A DNA stretch of 64,000 nucleotides from an uncultured Enhydrobacter sp. (GCA_946222995.1 CAMIOS010000001.1:124001-188000); one strand, 5' to 3'. Shown: positions 43,036 to 53,397, counted from the first letter of the stretch. Notes: generated by a model from the letters alone, not told the origin. Numbers and translations: made by a program.

Positions 43036-44724
43036 ATGACTATTTTAAATCAACACGAAGATTACCGCCAAGCGAACAATGCGTATAGTTATCCTTTAAT
43101 CATCAAGCACTTACTTGACCGTGCAAGGGTCGTTTCTTGTGACCAAACCATTCATTACGCCGATAAAGCCACGTTTACCTACGCCCAATTTTTTGAACGT
43201 ATCAATCGGCTTGCCAATGTGTTAATGGGTCTTGGCTTAAAAAAAGGCGATGTGGTCGCGGTGATGGATTGGGACAGCCATCGTTACCTAGAATTATATT
43301 TTGCGGTGCCGATGTGTGGGTTGATTTTGCAAACCGTCAATATCCGCTTATCACCCGACAAGGTGCTGTATACCGTTAATCATGCCAAGCCCAAAGCGTT
43401 ATTTCTTAATGCCGAATTTGCCCCGATGATAACCGATTATCGCTATGATGTACCTTCGGTTGAAAACGTGATTTGGTTAGATGACAGCCATTTAAGCCAT
43501 CATTTGCCCAAACAAGCCATTCCGCCGCATGTGGTGGGCGAGTATGAAGCGTTATTGGCAAACGCTGACAGCGAGTTTGAATTTGAAGATTTTGATGAAA
43601 ATACCATTGCTACCACGTTTTATACCAGCGGGACGACTGGCAATCCCAAAGGCGTGTTTTTTACCCATCGCCAACTTGTGCTACACACCATTACCCAAAC
43701 CATAGCCAGTTCGCATAATACCAATGCCAAAGGCACCCATTACGATGATGTGTATATGCCGATGACACCGATGTTTCATGTCCATGCGTGGGGCATGCCT
43801 TATGCCTCAACCATGCTTGGGCTCAAACAGATTTATCCGTCCCGTTATGTGCCAAGCCATTTGCTTGATTTGATACAAGAGCACAACGTCAGTCTGACCC
43901 ATTGTGTGCCAGCAATTTTACAAATGTTGTTGGTAGAAGCGGCAAAACGTGGTCAAACGTTTAATGGCCTAAAAATGATTATCGGCGGCTCAAAGCTTAC
44001 CGAAGGGCTTGCCAAACAAGCCTTACAAAGCGGAATCGAAGTGATGACAGGCTATGGCATGTCCGAAACTGGTCCGATTGTCACTATTACCAAATTTGAT
44101 AAAAACTTTGAGCAATTATCATTAGAAGACCAAATCAAACATCGGTGTCAAGCAGGTTCGCCAGTGCCGTTAGTAGAATTGGCAATATGGAATAGTGAAG
44201 GTCATACACTACCTAACGACGGCAAAGCCACAGGCGAGGTGGTTATGCGTACCCCTTGGCTCACCCAAAGTTACTTTAAAAATCACGATGCCGGGGATGA
44301 ATTATGGGAAGGAGGATACTTACATACCCAAGATATCGGTTATATTACTCACAATGGACAGCTACAAATCACCGACCGCCTAAAAGACGTTATCAAAACC
44401 GGTGGCGAGTGGGTGTCGTCGCTTGAGATTGAAACGATTTTATCCTTGCACCCCAGTGTCGCTGACCTTGCGGTAATTGGGATACCCGATAGCCGCTGGG
44501 GCGAGCGTCCACTTGCTTTGGTGGTGCTAAAACCTGACCACCAAGACACCACTGCCCAAGATATTCTTGCCATCGGCTTGCAAGCGGTCGAGCGTGGTCT
44601 TATTCCAAAATACGACATCCCCGATGAAGTCAAAATACTGTCAGAATTGCCCAAAACCAGCGTCGGCAAACTTGATAAAAAAGTGATGCGACAAATGTAT
44701 GCAGATAGGCTATTCAACACTTAA
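43036..44724 (+). CDS. Medium/long-chain acyl-CoA synthetase (ANL superfamily)
   Basis: Activates fatty acids to acyl-CoA via an acyl-adenylate. The 562-aa product has the P-loop motif TTFYTSGTTGNPKGVFFTHR, MTPMFHVHAWGMPYAS, the A5 motif MTGYGMSETGPIV, LHTQDIGYITHNGQLQITDR and RLKDVIKTGGEWVSSLEIE. The catalytic lysine is in KTSVGKLDKKVMR. The TPMFHVHAWG pattern fits the AlkK/FadD3-like medium-chain clade. There is no signal peptide. A strong ribosome-binding site (AAAAGGAATTTTT) and a TTGACA promoter precede it. Confidence 0.9.
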   Translation: MTILNQHEDYRQANNAYSYPLIIKHLLDRARVVSCDQTIHYADKATFTYAQFFERINRLANVLMGLGLKKGDVVAVMDWDSHRYLELYFAVPMCGLILQTVNIRLSPDKVLYTVNHAKPKALFLNAEFAPMITDYRYDVPSVENVIWLDDSHLSHHLPKQAIPPHVVGEYEALLANADSEFEFEDFDENTIATTFYTSGTTGNPKGVFFTHRQLVLHTITQTIASSHNTNAKGTHYDDVYMPMTPMFHVHAWGMPYASTMLGLKQIYPSRYVPSHLLDLIQEHNVSLTHCVPAILQMLLVEAAKRGQTFNGLKMIIGGSKLTEGLAKQALQSGIEVMTGYGMSETGPIVTITKFDKNFEQLSLEDQIKHRCQAGSPVPLVELAIWNSEGHTLPNDGKATGEVVMRTPWLTQSYFKNHDAGDELWEGGYLHTQDIGYITHNGQLQITDRLKDVIKTGGEWVSSLEIETILSLHPSVADLAVIGIPDSRWGERPLALVVLKPDHQDTTAQDILAIGLQAVERGLIPKYDIPDEVKILSELPKTSVGKLDKKVMRQMYADRLFNT

Positions 44725-44752
44725 TAAAAAATTAATAAAATAAAGTTTATTT

Positions 44753-45463
44753 TTATTGATTAAAATAGCCATGGGTTAAAAAATATGTCGTTTGTTCAGC
44801 GGCTGATTTATCAAAAATCAGCCCTGTGTGTGAGCAGGGCAGGGTAATATGGGCTGTCAAGTTGGCAAGGTGAGTTTCATGCACAAACACTGTCCCATCA
44901 TTCTCAAGCCCTCGCCAGTCCTTTTTCATCACCAATCTGCCCAATCCTGCAGACTTGTTACCCGCAATCACACCCAGTTGTACTTGTGAATCTAAGGCAG
45001 GGGCTTGACCATCCAACGCGCCTAGATAAGACTTGCCAATAAACGCTGGTAAAATTTTGACAATTGTATCTGCCGATAGACTGCCTGCGTGTGGGGTGCC
45101 AAGCGTGACAATGCGTTTTATCTTGCCAGTATCCACCCACTTAGGATAGCGATGTAAAAAATCTCGAATTACCAATCCGCCCAAGCTGTGACCGACCAAC
45201 ATTAACTCGCCATCGGCTGGCTGACTGGCAAAGTTTTTGCTAAGCCAGTTGTGTAACCGCTCGCTATGCTGAGCGATGCGGTGCAACATACTATAATAGC
45301 CAAAGATATGACATTCAAAGCCTTGCTGAGTCAATCGCTTGGCAAGGAGTTTCATTGCCACGGCGTGCATGTGTAATCCGTGCAATAAAATTACCTTACG
45401 ATGGGCGGGCGAGTGTATAGCGGTCATAGAAAAATGGGTATAAAAAGATAGTCGATAAATCAT
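44753..45463 (-). CDS. Alpha/beta-hydrolase, lipase-like
   Basis: A 236-aa hydrolase with the nucleophile elbow MLVGHSLGGLVIRDFL, the oxyanion-strand motif VILLHGLHMHAVAMK, IVTLGTPHAGSLSAD and a C-terminal catalytic histidine candidate in LPCSHTGLIF. The GHSLGG and TLGTPHxGS pattern is that of triacylglycerol-lipase or PGAP1-like esterases. No signal peptide is evident. A start 12 codons later (45427) is possible; neither has a clear ribosome-binding site. It is convergent with the acyl-CoA synthetase, which suggests, without proof, a shared role in lipid use. The 45464-45762 gap to gdhB is AT-rich with no clear element. Confidence 0.82.
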   Translation of the reverse strand: MIYRLSFYTHFSMTAIHSPAHRKVILLHGLHMHAVAMKLLAKRLTQQGFECHIFGYYSMLHRIAQHSERLHNWLSKNFASQPADGELMLVGHSLGGLVIRDFLHRYPKWVDTGKIKRIVTLGTPHAGSLSADTIVKILPAFIGKSYLGALDGQAPALDSQVQLGVIAGNKSAGLGRLVMKKDWRGLENDGTVFVHETHLANLTAHITLPCSHTGLIFDKSAAEQTTYFLTHGYFNQ

Positions 45464-45762
45464 AGCACAATTATTAAGGTTACCATGTAAACAAATTCAC
45501 TGGTACGGACTATTTAACATAATATACATTATGCGAAATTAATACTCAGGGATTTTTCGGGTTTTATTGATAATTTATTGATAATCATTTGTCGGACTCA
45601 ATAAAAAAACCGTCATTAAATTTGAGTAACGGCTATTTTGTTGTGATGTTTACGGTTAAAATAGACACAAGCACATTTGATAAATTCAGTTAATACATAC
45701 ATTACAAACTTGATTTTGTTACCTTTAATAGTTTTATTTTTTTATCATTACAAGGAAAGTCT

Positions 45763-48700
45763 ATGTCCATTTCAAACACAGCGTCTCAATCCATTGATTT
45801 TAAAAACATTGATTCTCATTATACTGCGCCTAATCTCGAAAAAGTCATTGAGACAGCGCTACCGTTTGTTAATGACTCACAGCCAGATATTTTAGCCACG
45901 TTTATTCGTAGTTATTATACCAACACACCGTTGGCATTGCCGCAATTGCTTGCAAGTCATACCCAAATAACTCAGTCTGCTTTTGAGCAATCGGTGAATC
46001 AAGTGGCGGTCAATCCTGCCACCGCCCAAAATTTGGCGGGTATGGCGTTACACCATTTTAGCTTGTTACAACGCTATCAGCCCAATCAGCCACAAGTGGC
46101 GGTATTTAATCCCAATTTTGAAAGTGATCATTTTCACAGCTCGCATACCATTATTCAGATGGTTGCCTATGACCGTCCGTTTTTGGTCGATACGCTGTTA
46201 ATGAGCCTGGATGCGATGAATATCACAGTTCATCGCCTGCATCATACCATTATGGCGGTGACTTGGGATAATGCAGGTAAAATTACCGACATTAGCACAC
46301 CAGATACCAGTGATCGTCGATTTTTGTCACTCATTCATTGTGAAATCGCGCGCCAAAGTCACGATAAGCTTGCTACTATCCGTGCGGCAGTGTTGGATAA
46401 AATCGACACGCTTGATACCGTGGTGTCGGATTGGCACGCCATGCGTGAGCAATTACAAGCGGTCAAAGCCGAACTACAGCACAGTAAATTGCCCTGTAAT
46501 ACCGCCGAGCAAGATGCCTATGGCAATCCTTATAACCCACAAGAGATTAACGCGTTTTTGGATTGGATTTTGAATGATAACTTTATCTTTTTGGGTTATC
46601 GAGAATACCGCTACGCCCATGAGGCAACAGGCGTTGAGATTTATCGGGTCAATGATACAGGACTGGGACTGTTGACCGATGACAGTGAAGACCAACAAAC
46701 CCAACGCCGCTCTGATAGCTTTCACCAATTGCCAAAGTCGCTACGGGCGTTGGTGAATGAGCCGCAAGTGTTATTATTGTCAAAATCTCAACACCTCTCC
46801 CCTGTCCATCGTCCTGTGTATATGGACTTTTTGGGTATTCAAAAGTTTAATAGCGAAGGCAAAGTCATCGGTGAGCATCGTTTCATCGGATTATTGACTG
46901 CTAGTGCGTATCAATTGAGCGTGACTGACATTCCCATGCTGCGGCAAAAAGTCGCCAGCGTCCTTGCGATGGCGCACTTACCGACTAATGGACATGCGTA
47001 TCACAAATTTCAGCATATTTTAAACACCCTGCCTCGTGATGATTTGTTCCAAGCCAGTAGTGAAGAGCTGTATCCGATGGTGATGGGCATTGCCAATTTA
47101 TACAATAAACATCGCCTGCGGATGTTCGCTCGGATTGACCATTATCAGCGATTCGTGTCGTGTTTGGTGTTTGTGCCACGGGATAAATTTAACACCCAGT
47201 TACGCCAAGCTATCCAACAAGTGTTAGTCAATGCCTTTGCGGGCGAGTCGTCAGGCTTTAGTACCGAATTTAGCGATTTGCACCATGCCCGCCTACACCT
47301 GCATGTTCGCACCCAGCCTGAGCGCTTAAACGGCTTGGATTTGGCAAGTATGTTGCCAAAACTTGAACAGCAATTAACCGAACTGATGCAAGGTTGGTCA
47401 GATAGTGTTGAACAAATTTTTATTAATGAATTGGGCGAGGTACAAGGCAGACAATTGCTTACCACTTACCTACCCAACATGCCGTTGGCGTATCAAGAAG
47501 ACTTTGCCCCTCGGGTGGCGTTAAGTGATATTCAGCGGCTAAACAGCCTTGAGCGGTCTTATCAAGACAACGATTTACCACAACTCACTTGGTATCTTTA
47601 TCAAAGTAAAGGCGAGTCAGCGTATGATTTGCACCTAAAAGTATATGGCACGCAATCACCTGCCACGCTATCGCATATTTTGCCGATATTAGAAAACTTT
47701 GGTTTAAATGTGATTAGCTCACAGACGTATGAGCTAGAAAACTTAAGCCTATGGATGCAGTCGTATGCCCTGCGCCTACGCCATACAGGCGATATCGAGC
47801 GTATCGACATGGCGGTGGTCGGCAAGCAAGTCGAAGAAGGCTTAGGCCTAATTTGGCATGGGGCTATCGAAAACGACAGCCTAAACGAGCTGATTTTAAC
47901 CACCCCACTTGATGCGTATGAAGTGGCAATTTTGCGGGCATTAAGCCACTATATGCGTCAAGCCAAAGCCCCGTTTTCATTGCCTTATATCAAACAAACC
48001 TTGATTAAATACCCACAGCTTGCGGTCAATTTTGTACAATTATTCCATGCCAAAATGTGCCCTGCTGACGTGGCATTCGCCAGTGAAATCATGACAGACT
48101 CGGCACAAGCCCTAAGCATTGATACCATCGAACAAACCATTCAGACTGCGTTAAAATCGGTACAGACGCTTGATGAAGACCGCATTTTGCGTTGGTTGCT
48201 GGATTTGTTGCACGCCCTAGTTCGTACCAATTACTACCAACGTGACGAACAGGCTAATGGGGCAAGTAAACGCAAAAATCGTTTATCGTTCAAATTTTCT
48301 GCCAAAGATATCGCAGACTTACCAAAACCCAAGCCCATGTATGAAATTTTTGTGTATTCACCCAAGGTCGAAGCGGTGCATTTACGGGGCGGCAAAGTGG
48401 CTCGTGGCGGCTTGCGTTGGTCAGACCGTATGGAAGATTTTCGTACTGAAGTTTTGGGGCTGGTCAAGGCTCAAATGGTCAAAAATGCGGTAATTGTCCC
48501 CGTTGGCTCAAAAGGCGGTTTTATCGTCAAAACCAAATCCATGAAAGACGGGCGTGAGGTCTATATGGCAGAAGGGATTGCCTGTTATCAAACCTTTATC
48601 CGAGGCATGCTCGATATCACCGATAACTTGGTTGATGGTAAAGTCGTCCCGCCTGCCAACACGACACGCCATGACGGGGATGACCCGTATTTGGTGGTCG

Positions 48701-50811
48701 CTGCCGATAAAGGTACAGCAACGTTTTCGGATATCGCCAATGCGTTGTCCGCCGAATATGGTTTTTGGCTAGGCGATGCGTTTGCCTCGGGTGGCTCGGT
48801 GGGTTATGACCACAAAGCGATGGGTATCACGGCTAAAGGGGCGTGGGAGTCGGTCAAACGCCACTTTAGACTGATGGGTAAAGACATCCAAAACCCCGAT
48901 AATACCGATAATCAATTTACTGTGGTCGGTATTGGGGATATGAGTGGCGATGTATTCGGCAATGGCATGTTGTTATCGCCCAATATTCGCTTACTTGCTG
49001 CCTTTAACCACTTACATATTTTTATTGACCCAACGCCCGATGTTGCTGCGGCATTGGCTGAGCGTGAGCGGTTATTTAAACTTCCCCGCTCGACATGGGA
49101 TGACTATGATAAAGTCTTGATTAGCCAAGGCGGCGGCGTATTCTCTCGCCAAGAAAAAGCCATTGCCATCAATGACGCCATGAAACAAGCCTTTGGCATA
49201 ACGGCTGATCGCTTAACCCCCGATGAATTGATTCATGCGTTGCTTAAAGCCCCTGTCGATTTGATTTGGAATGGGGGTATCGGCACGTATGTCAAAAGTC
49301 AAGAAGAAACCCACGCCGATGTTGGCGACCGTGCCAATGATGCAGTACGAATTGACGGGCATGAGCTACAAGCCCAAGTGGTTGGTGAAGGGGGTAATCT
49401 TGGCATGACCCAACGAGGTCGGATTGAATACGCCCAAACTGGTGGGCGCCTCTATACCGATGCCATCGACAATTCGGCGGGCGTGAACTGCTCTGACCAT
49501 GAGGTCAATATCAAGATTTTATTAGGGGCGATTGTCGCTCAAGGTGATATGACGGTTAAACAGCGTAACGAACTGCTTGCCAGCATGACTGATCATGTGG
49601 CAAGTTTGGTACTACGTCAGAACTACTTACAACCGCAAGCCATTGAACTGTCTGCCATGCAAGCGGCAAGTAATCTAAGCTTACAACAAAAATTCATGCA
49701 GTATCTAGAAAGCCAAGAACGCCTCGATAGAGCGATTGAGTTTTTGCCAAGTGATGAGGAAATCGCTCGCCGCCAAAAAGTAGGTCAAGGCTTGACCAAC
49801 CCTGAGTTATCGGTGTTATTGGCGTATGGCAAAATGTGGGTATATGACCACCTACTCGCCTCGGATGTGCCCGATGATGCCTATTTTGTGCAAGAATTAC
49901 GCAAATACTTCCCGACGATTTTATCACAGCAGTATTTTGAGCAGATGCTGCAGCACCCACTACACCGTGAAATCATTAGCACCTATTTGACCAATAGTCT
50001 TGTGAATCGTTTAGGAATTGAGCTGGTGTATCAGTTGTTTGATGAAACCGATAGGTCAATTGGCACGATTACCCGTGCTTATAGTGTCGTGCGAGATGTG
50101 TTTGGCATCAATCGCCATTGGCAATTAATAGAATCGCTGGATAACCAAGTGCCTGCTGCCTTACAACTTGAGATGGAAACTCAACTGCGCGAGGCATTTA
50201 CCCAAAGTATGTACTGGCTGCTTAATCAATTTGGCGAGCAAATAACCGTCACCGAATTGACCGAAAGCTTGACCCACGGTATGCAACAATTGGTTGGTAA
50301 TAACAGCGTGCTAGCAAACCAATTAAGCGAGCATTTAGCATCGTTACAACAACGTTTTGCCCAAGCCGGACTGCCCGAAGCAATGCAAACAGATATAGCC
50401 AATGCCTTTGTGATGCTGCCCTTTGCTGCCCAAACGCTCGATGCGGTCTGGCTTGCCAAAGAAAAAAGCCAACCTGCCGAAAAAGTGGCTCAAGTGTACT
50501 TTGCGGTCTATGAATTATTGGGGGTTGATTGGCTACTTACGCAAGCCCAAGCCTTGCCACAGCAAAGCTACTGGGAGCGTCGAGCCGTGCAAGCGGTGCA
50601 CAATGATATCATGTCTATGCTGCGGCAATACGTGAGCCTATACCTCAATCAGCCACAGCCAGAGGTCGCGATGCAACAATTTAGCGAGCGACACGTGGCT
50701 ATCTTGCAAGAAATCGCCCAAATCCGTGAGCAACATCCTACCGATGCCGTTGGACTTGCGACCTTGTCGGTGGTGTTAAGCGAACTTAAAGGGCTATTGG
50801 TGAATGAATGA
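45763..50811 (+). CDS. gdhB: NAD-specific glutamate dehydrogenase, large (180-kDa) type
   Basis: Deaminates glutamate to 2-oxoglutarate with NAD, a catabolic entry to the TCA cycle. At 1682 aa it is the L-180 class. The N-terminal ~700 residues carry ACT-like regulatory regions (AYDRPFLVDTLLMSLDAMNI). The catalytic part has GGLRWSDRMEDFRTEVLGLVKAQMVKNAVIVPVGSKGGF, ADKGTATFSDIAN, GDMSGDVFGNGMLLS and WNGGIGTYVK, and the NAD-site region VVGEGGNLGMTQRGRIE. Length and motifs match the P. aeruginosa and Streptomyces enzymes. AAGGAAAGTCT precedes the ATG and a strong terminator follows at 50907. Confidence 0.95.
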   Translation: MSISNTASQSIDFKNIDSHYTAPNLEKVIETALPFVNDSQPDILATFIRSYYTNTPLALPQLLASHTQITQSAFEQSVNQVAVNPATAQNLAGMALHHFSLLQRYQPNQPQVAVFNPNFESDHFHSSHTIIQMVAYDRPFLVDTLLMSLDAMNITVHRLHHTIMAVTWDNAGKITDISTPDTSDRRFLSLIHCEIARQSHDKLATIRAAVLDKIDTLDTVVSDWHAMREQLQAVKAELQHSKLPCNTAEQDAYGNPYNPQEINAFLDWILNDNFIFLGYREYRYAHEATGVEIYRVNDTGLGLLTDDSEDQQTQRRSDSFHQLPKSLRALVNEPQVLLLSKSQHLSPVHRPVYMDFLGIQKFNSEGKVIGEHRFIGLLTASAYQLSVTDIPMLRQKVASVLAMAHLPTNGHAYHKFQHILNTLPRDDLFQASSEELYPMVMGIANLYNKHRLRMFARIDHYQRFVSCLVFVPRDKFNTQLRQAIQQVLVNAFAGESSGFSTEFSDLHHARLHLHVRTQPERLNGLDLASMLPKLEQQLTELMQGWSDSVEQIFINELGEVQGRQLLTTYLPNMPLAYQEDFAPRVALSDIQRLNSLERSYQDNDLPQLTWYLYQSKGESAYDLHLKVYGTQSPATLSHILPILENFGLNVISSQTYELENLSLWMQSYALRLRHTGDIERIDMAVVGKQVEEGLGLIWHGAIENDSLNELILTTPLDAYEVAILRALSHYMRQAKAPFSLPYIKQTLIKYPQLAVNFVQLFHAKMCPADVAFASEIMTDSAQALSIDTIEQTIQTALKSVQTLDEDRILRWLLDLLHALVRTNYYQRDEQANGASKRKNRLSFKFSAKDIADLPKPKPMYEIFVYSPKVEAVHLRGGKVARGGLRWSDRMEDFRTEVLGLVKAQMVKNAVIVPVGSKGGFIVKTKSMKDGREVYMAEGIACYQTFIRGMLDITDNLVDGKVVPPANTTRHDGDDPYLVVAADKGTATFSDIANALSAEYGFWLGDAFASGGSVGYDHKAMGITAKGAWESVKRHFRLMGKDIQNPDNTDNQFTVVGIGDMSGDVFGNGMLLSPNIRLLAAFNHLHIFIDPTPDVAAALAERERLFKLPRSTWDDYDKVLISQGGGVFSRQEKAIAINDAMKQAFGITADRLTPDELIHALLKAPVDLIWNGGIGTYVKSQEETHADVGDRANDAVRIDGHELQAQVVGEGGNLGMTQRGRIEYAQTGGRLYTDAIDNSAGVNCSDHEVNIKILLGAIVAQGDMTVKQRNELLASMTDHVASLVLRQNYLQPQAIELSAMQAASNLSLQQKFMQYLESQERLDRAIEFLPSDEEIARRQKVGQGLTNPELSVLLAYGKMWVYDHLLASDVPDDAYFVQELRKYFPTILSQQYFEQMLQHPLHREIISTYLTNSLVNRLGIELVYQLFDETDRSIGTITRAYSVVRDVFGINRHWQLIESLDNQVPAALQLEMETQLREAFTQSMYWLLNQFGEQITVTELTESLTHGMQQLVGNNSVLANQLSEHLASLQQRFAQAGLPEAMQTDIANAFVMLPFAAQTLDAVWLAKEKSQPAEKVAQVYFAVYELLGVDWLLTQAQALPQQSYWERRAVQAVHNDIMSMLRQYVSLYLNQPQPEVAMQQFSERHVAILQEIAQIREQHPTDAVGLATLSVVLSELKGLLVNE

Positions 50812-50906
50812 ACTGTATGGCATTCACCAATAACCCTAGATTTACCTTGAGTTAACCGCTCTAGTCGGATAATTCATTGTATTAAACAAAATTTCAAGGT
50901 TACAAT

Positions 50907-50930
50907 AAGCGGGTTTTTACCCGCTTTTTT
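50907..50930 (+). terminator. Intrinsic terminator after gdhB
   Basis: AAGCGGGT-TTTT-ACCCGCTT followed by a T-run; compact 8-bp GC-rich stem about 95 bp after the gdhB stop codon. Confidence 0.9.
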
Positions 50931-50974
50931 GTGAGTTTTTTACGACGATTAGCTTTGACTACGTCAACCTTAGG

Positions 50975-51916
50975 ATGGTTATGCTCAATTTTATCGCCCG
51001 TCACAGTACACTCATCATGCCATTATGTGGTGTGATGGGTTTCATTTTTCCCAATTTGTCTAATACGGTATTGCAATTTTTACCGCAGGTTTTGTTTTTT
51101 TTGATGTTTTTTACCTTGTTGGGGCTAGACCAAGTGCGCCTCATAAAACGGATGACCACAGGCTATGTGTGGGGGTTTGCGGTGTTTCAAAGTGCGGTAA
51201 TGAGTCTGGTTTTGACAAGCATGGCTTATATACTAGGCGTTCGTGGTGATTTATTGCTGGCGATTGCAGGGTTGGCGGCGACTGCCCCGTTATTTGGCAC
51301 AGGGGCGATTGTCAATGCCGTGGGGTTTGATGCATTACTTGCGATGGCAAAGACGATCACAGCCACTTTTATCATGCCCTTGACCTTACTGGTCGTGCTG
51401 TGGGTGCTCGGCAGTCAAAATGCCCATTTGGATTTTGTTATATATATCAAACGTTTGCTGGTTTATATTGCTGCGCCGATGTTTTTGGCGGTCGCTGCAA
51501 GGCGCTATATGCCACGAGATACACTAAATCACTACTACCCCAAAATCGCACGATTTAATATCATTTTATTGATGATGTTTCCGCTTGGTTTAATGGGCGG
51601 GTTTCGCCATACCTTTGACAGTAACCCGATGCAGGCATTGACGTTGTTTGCCTTAAGTACGCTGATGGCGTTGGTGTTTTACTTTTCTGCTTATGTGTTG
51701 TATCGCCGTTTTGGCTATGAAAATGCCATTATCGCCGCCCTTGCCTGTGGCGGACGCAATGTGCTACTTGCCTATACCATCACCACGCCGTTTATGGGAG
51801 CGCTGTTTTTGCCGCTACTTGGGGCTTATCAATTGCCGTCTTTTTGCTTGCCCTTGTTGGGTAAAAAAATGGTGAAATGGCATAACTTAGAATCGCAAGC
51901 AACGTTGACCAAATGA
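50975..51916 (+). CDS. Bile-acid:sodium-symporter (BASS)-like membrane protein
   Basis: A 313-aa inner-membrane protein with about nine or ten hydrophobic helices, starting with MPLCGVMGFIFPNL and FLPQVLFFLMFFTLLGLDQV. The motif ACGGRNVLLAYTITTPFMGA near the C-terminus resembles the GNRN-type motif of BASS/ArsB-like secondary transporters, and the duplicated five-helix layout fits. The transported substrate cannot be told. The ATG follows TTAGGATG. It may be transcribed on its own between a terminator and a convergent small gene. Confidence 0.72.
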   Translation: MVMLNFIARHSTLIMPLCGVMGFIFPNLSNTVLQFLPQVLFFLMFFTLLGLDQVRLIKRMTTGYVWGFAVFQSAVMSLVLTSMAYILGVRGDLLLAIAGLAATAPLFGTGAIVNAVGFDALLAMAKTITATFIMPLTLLVVLWVLGSQNAHLDFVIYIKRLLVYIAAPMFLAVAARRYMPRDTLNHYYPKIARFNIILLMMFPLGLMGGFRHTFDSNPMQALTLFALSTLMALVFYFSAYVLYRRFGYENAIIAALACGGRNVLLAYTITTPFMGALFLPLLGAYQLPSFCLPLLGKKMVKWHNLESQATLTK

Positions 51917-51951
51917 TTCTAACCAAACGGCTCTAACCACATAAGCCACTA

Positions 51952-52125
51952 TCATTCATCCAAATAGCGAGCCAGCCAATACCCCACCAAAATCCCGACT
52001 GAGCCGCCAATCACGCCTAACATCAAAGACACGGGCGACCAGTCGTTAAAGCCAAACACGCCTGTAAGCCAACTGCCGATATCAGCAAATAACAACGAAC
52101 CTAATCCCATCAACAAGCGTTTCAT
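51952..52125 (-). CDS. Small membrane protein
   Basis: A 57-aa protein with two hydrophobic segments (LLMGLGSLLFADIGSWLTGV and VSLMLGVIGGSVGILVGYWL), rich in glycine, suggesting a helical hairpin in the inner membrane. The start at 52125 (MKRLLMG) follows a GAGAG-like site; an earlier in-frame codon exists at 52170. No family is recognised. It is divergent from the GNAT gene. Confidence 0.6.
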   Translation of the reverse strand: MKRLLMGLGSLLFADIGSWLTGVFGFNDWSPVSLMLGVIGGSVGILVGYWLARYLDE

Positions 52126-52208
52126 GGTATGATTTCTCTCGTAGCGTTTAAAATAGCGAATTTGAAACAATACTGTTTAAACATGGAAACAATTGGACAC
52201 CGCCTGTC

Positions 52209-52736
52209 ATGCTAGAGAATTCACCTCGCCACTCATTACAAAGCTTACATTTTGAAATACAACGTTTTGAGCAGTTATCCAATCACCAGTTATATCAAAT
52301 TTTGCAAAGTCGCTGTGACGTCTTTGTGGTCGAACAGCAATGTGCCTATCAAGATTTGGACGGGATAGACTTACAGGCATGGCATGTGCAAGGCTTTGTC
52401 AAAGATAACCATCATAATGAGGATATCAAGGATATCAAGGATAATAAGGATAATCTGGCGGTGTATGCCCGTATTATACCACCAAATGTTCACCCAACAG
52501 GCAAGCCTACAATTGGACGGGTGATAACGGTTAAAGAATTTCGTGGGCAAAATCTGGCTCGTAAACTAATGATAAAGGCGATTGAATTTTGCCATACGTA
52601 TTACCCTCGCCAGCCCATTTATATTTGCGCTCAGACCTATTTATTGGACTTTTATCAATCACTTGGCTTTGTGCCGCAGGGTGAGCGGTATTTGGAAGAT
52701 GGGATTCCCCATATTGATATGATTTTATCTGAATAA
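52209..52736 (+). CDS. GNAT acetyltransferase, ElaA-like
   Basis: A 175-aa acetyl-CoA-dependent N-acetyltransferase. It resembles E. coli ElaA: LYQILQSRCDVFVVEQQCAY, QDLDGIDLQAWHV, YARIIPP, the acetyl-CoA loop IGRVITVKEFRGQNLARKLM, and the end FYQSLGFVPQGERYLEDGIP with HIDM. The substrate is unknown. A 9-bp tandem repeat within the gene inserts DIK-DIK-DNK-DN into the loop before AVYARI, which ElaA lacks. The gene ends 10 bp before thiE. Confidence 0.85.
   Translation: MLENSPRHSLQSLHFEIQRFEQLSNHQLYQILQSRCDVFVVEQQCAYQDLDGIDLQAWHVQGFVKDNHHNEDIKDIKDNKDNLAVYARIIPPNVHPTGKPTIGRVITVKEFRGQNLARKLMIKAIEFCHTYYPRQPIYICAQTYLLDFYQSLGFVPQGERYLEDGIPHIDMILSE
52422..52454 (+). repeat. 9-bp tandem repeat in the GNAT gene
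   Basis: GATATCAAG, GATATCAAG, GATAATAAG, GATAAT: three and two-thirds units that keep the reading frame and encode DIKDIKDNKDN. Confidence 0.75.
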
Positions 52737-52746
52737 TAGAAATGCC

Positions 52747-53397
52747 ATGAAAAAACCCATTGATTATTCACTTTATCTGGTCACTGATCGCCCATGTTTA
52801 AACAACCAAACGCTAGAAAAAGCGGTTGAACAAGCGATTTTGGGCGGCGTCACCCTTGTGCAATTGCGAGAAAAAAACTTGGATAGCCGAGCGTTTTTTG
52901 AGCAAGCATTAAATATCAAAGCCATTTGCCAAAAATACAATGTGCCACTGCTTATCAATGACCGTGTCGATATCGCCCAAGCGGTGGATGCCGATGGCGT
53001 GCATGTTGGGCAAAGCGACTTACCCTGCTCAATTGTTCGTCAGATTTTGGGCAAGGGTAAAATCATCGGCGTGTCAGCTCGCAGCGTTGAGCAAGCTATC
53101 CAAGCCAAACAAGACGGGGCAGATTACCTTGGCGTTGGGGCGATGTTCACCACTACCACCAAAGCCGATGCCAACACCGTCACCATTGAAACATTGGCAA
53201 CGATACGCCAAGCGGTTGATTTACCGGTAGTCGCGATTGGGGGCATCAATGTTGACACCTTGCCCGCCCTACTTCGACAACTTGCCAAAGCCAATACTCG
53301 CATCGATGGCGTCGCGGTGGTATCAGCCATTTTAGCCAATGACCATCCGCAGCTTGCCGCCCAAACCTTAAAACAGACGTTACAAGATAGCTTATAA
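52747..53397 (+). CDS. thiE: Thiamine-phosphate synthase
   Basis: Joins hydroxymethylpyrimidine diphosphate to thiazole phosphate in vitamin B1 synthesis. The 216-aa TIM-barrel protein shows YLVTDR, GGVTLVQLREKNLDSRAF, PLLINDRVDIAQAVDADGVH with VGQSDLP, IGVSARS, GADYLGVGAMFTTTTKADAN and PVVAIGGIN, matching ThiE throughout. No TPP riboswitch is visible upstream, and it is probably translated from the same transcript as the GNAT gene. Confidence 0.95.
   Translation: MKKPIDYSLYLVTDRPCLNNQTLEKAVEQAILGGVTLVQLREKNLDSRAFFEQALNIKAICQKYNVPLLINDRVDIAQAVDADGVHVGQSDLPCSIVRQILGKGKIIGVSARSVEQAIQAKQDGADYLGVGAMFTTTTKADANTVTIETLATIRQAVDLPVVAIGGINVDTLPALLRQLAKANTRIDGVAVVSAILANDHPQLAAQTLKQTLQDSL

Noticed and set aside
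44725..44752. AT-only inverted repeat (AATAAAATAAA/TTTATTTTTATT) between converging genes
   Set aside because: It could end either transcript, but the stem has no G-C pairs except at the loop, so it is too weak to call a terminator.
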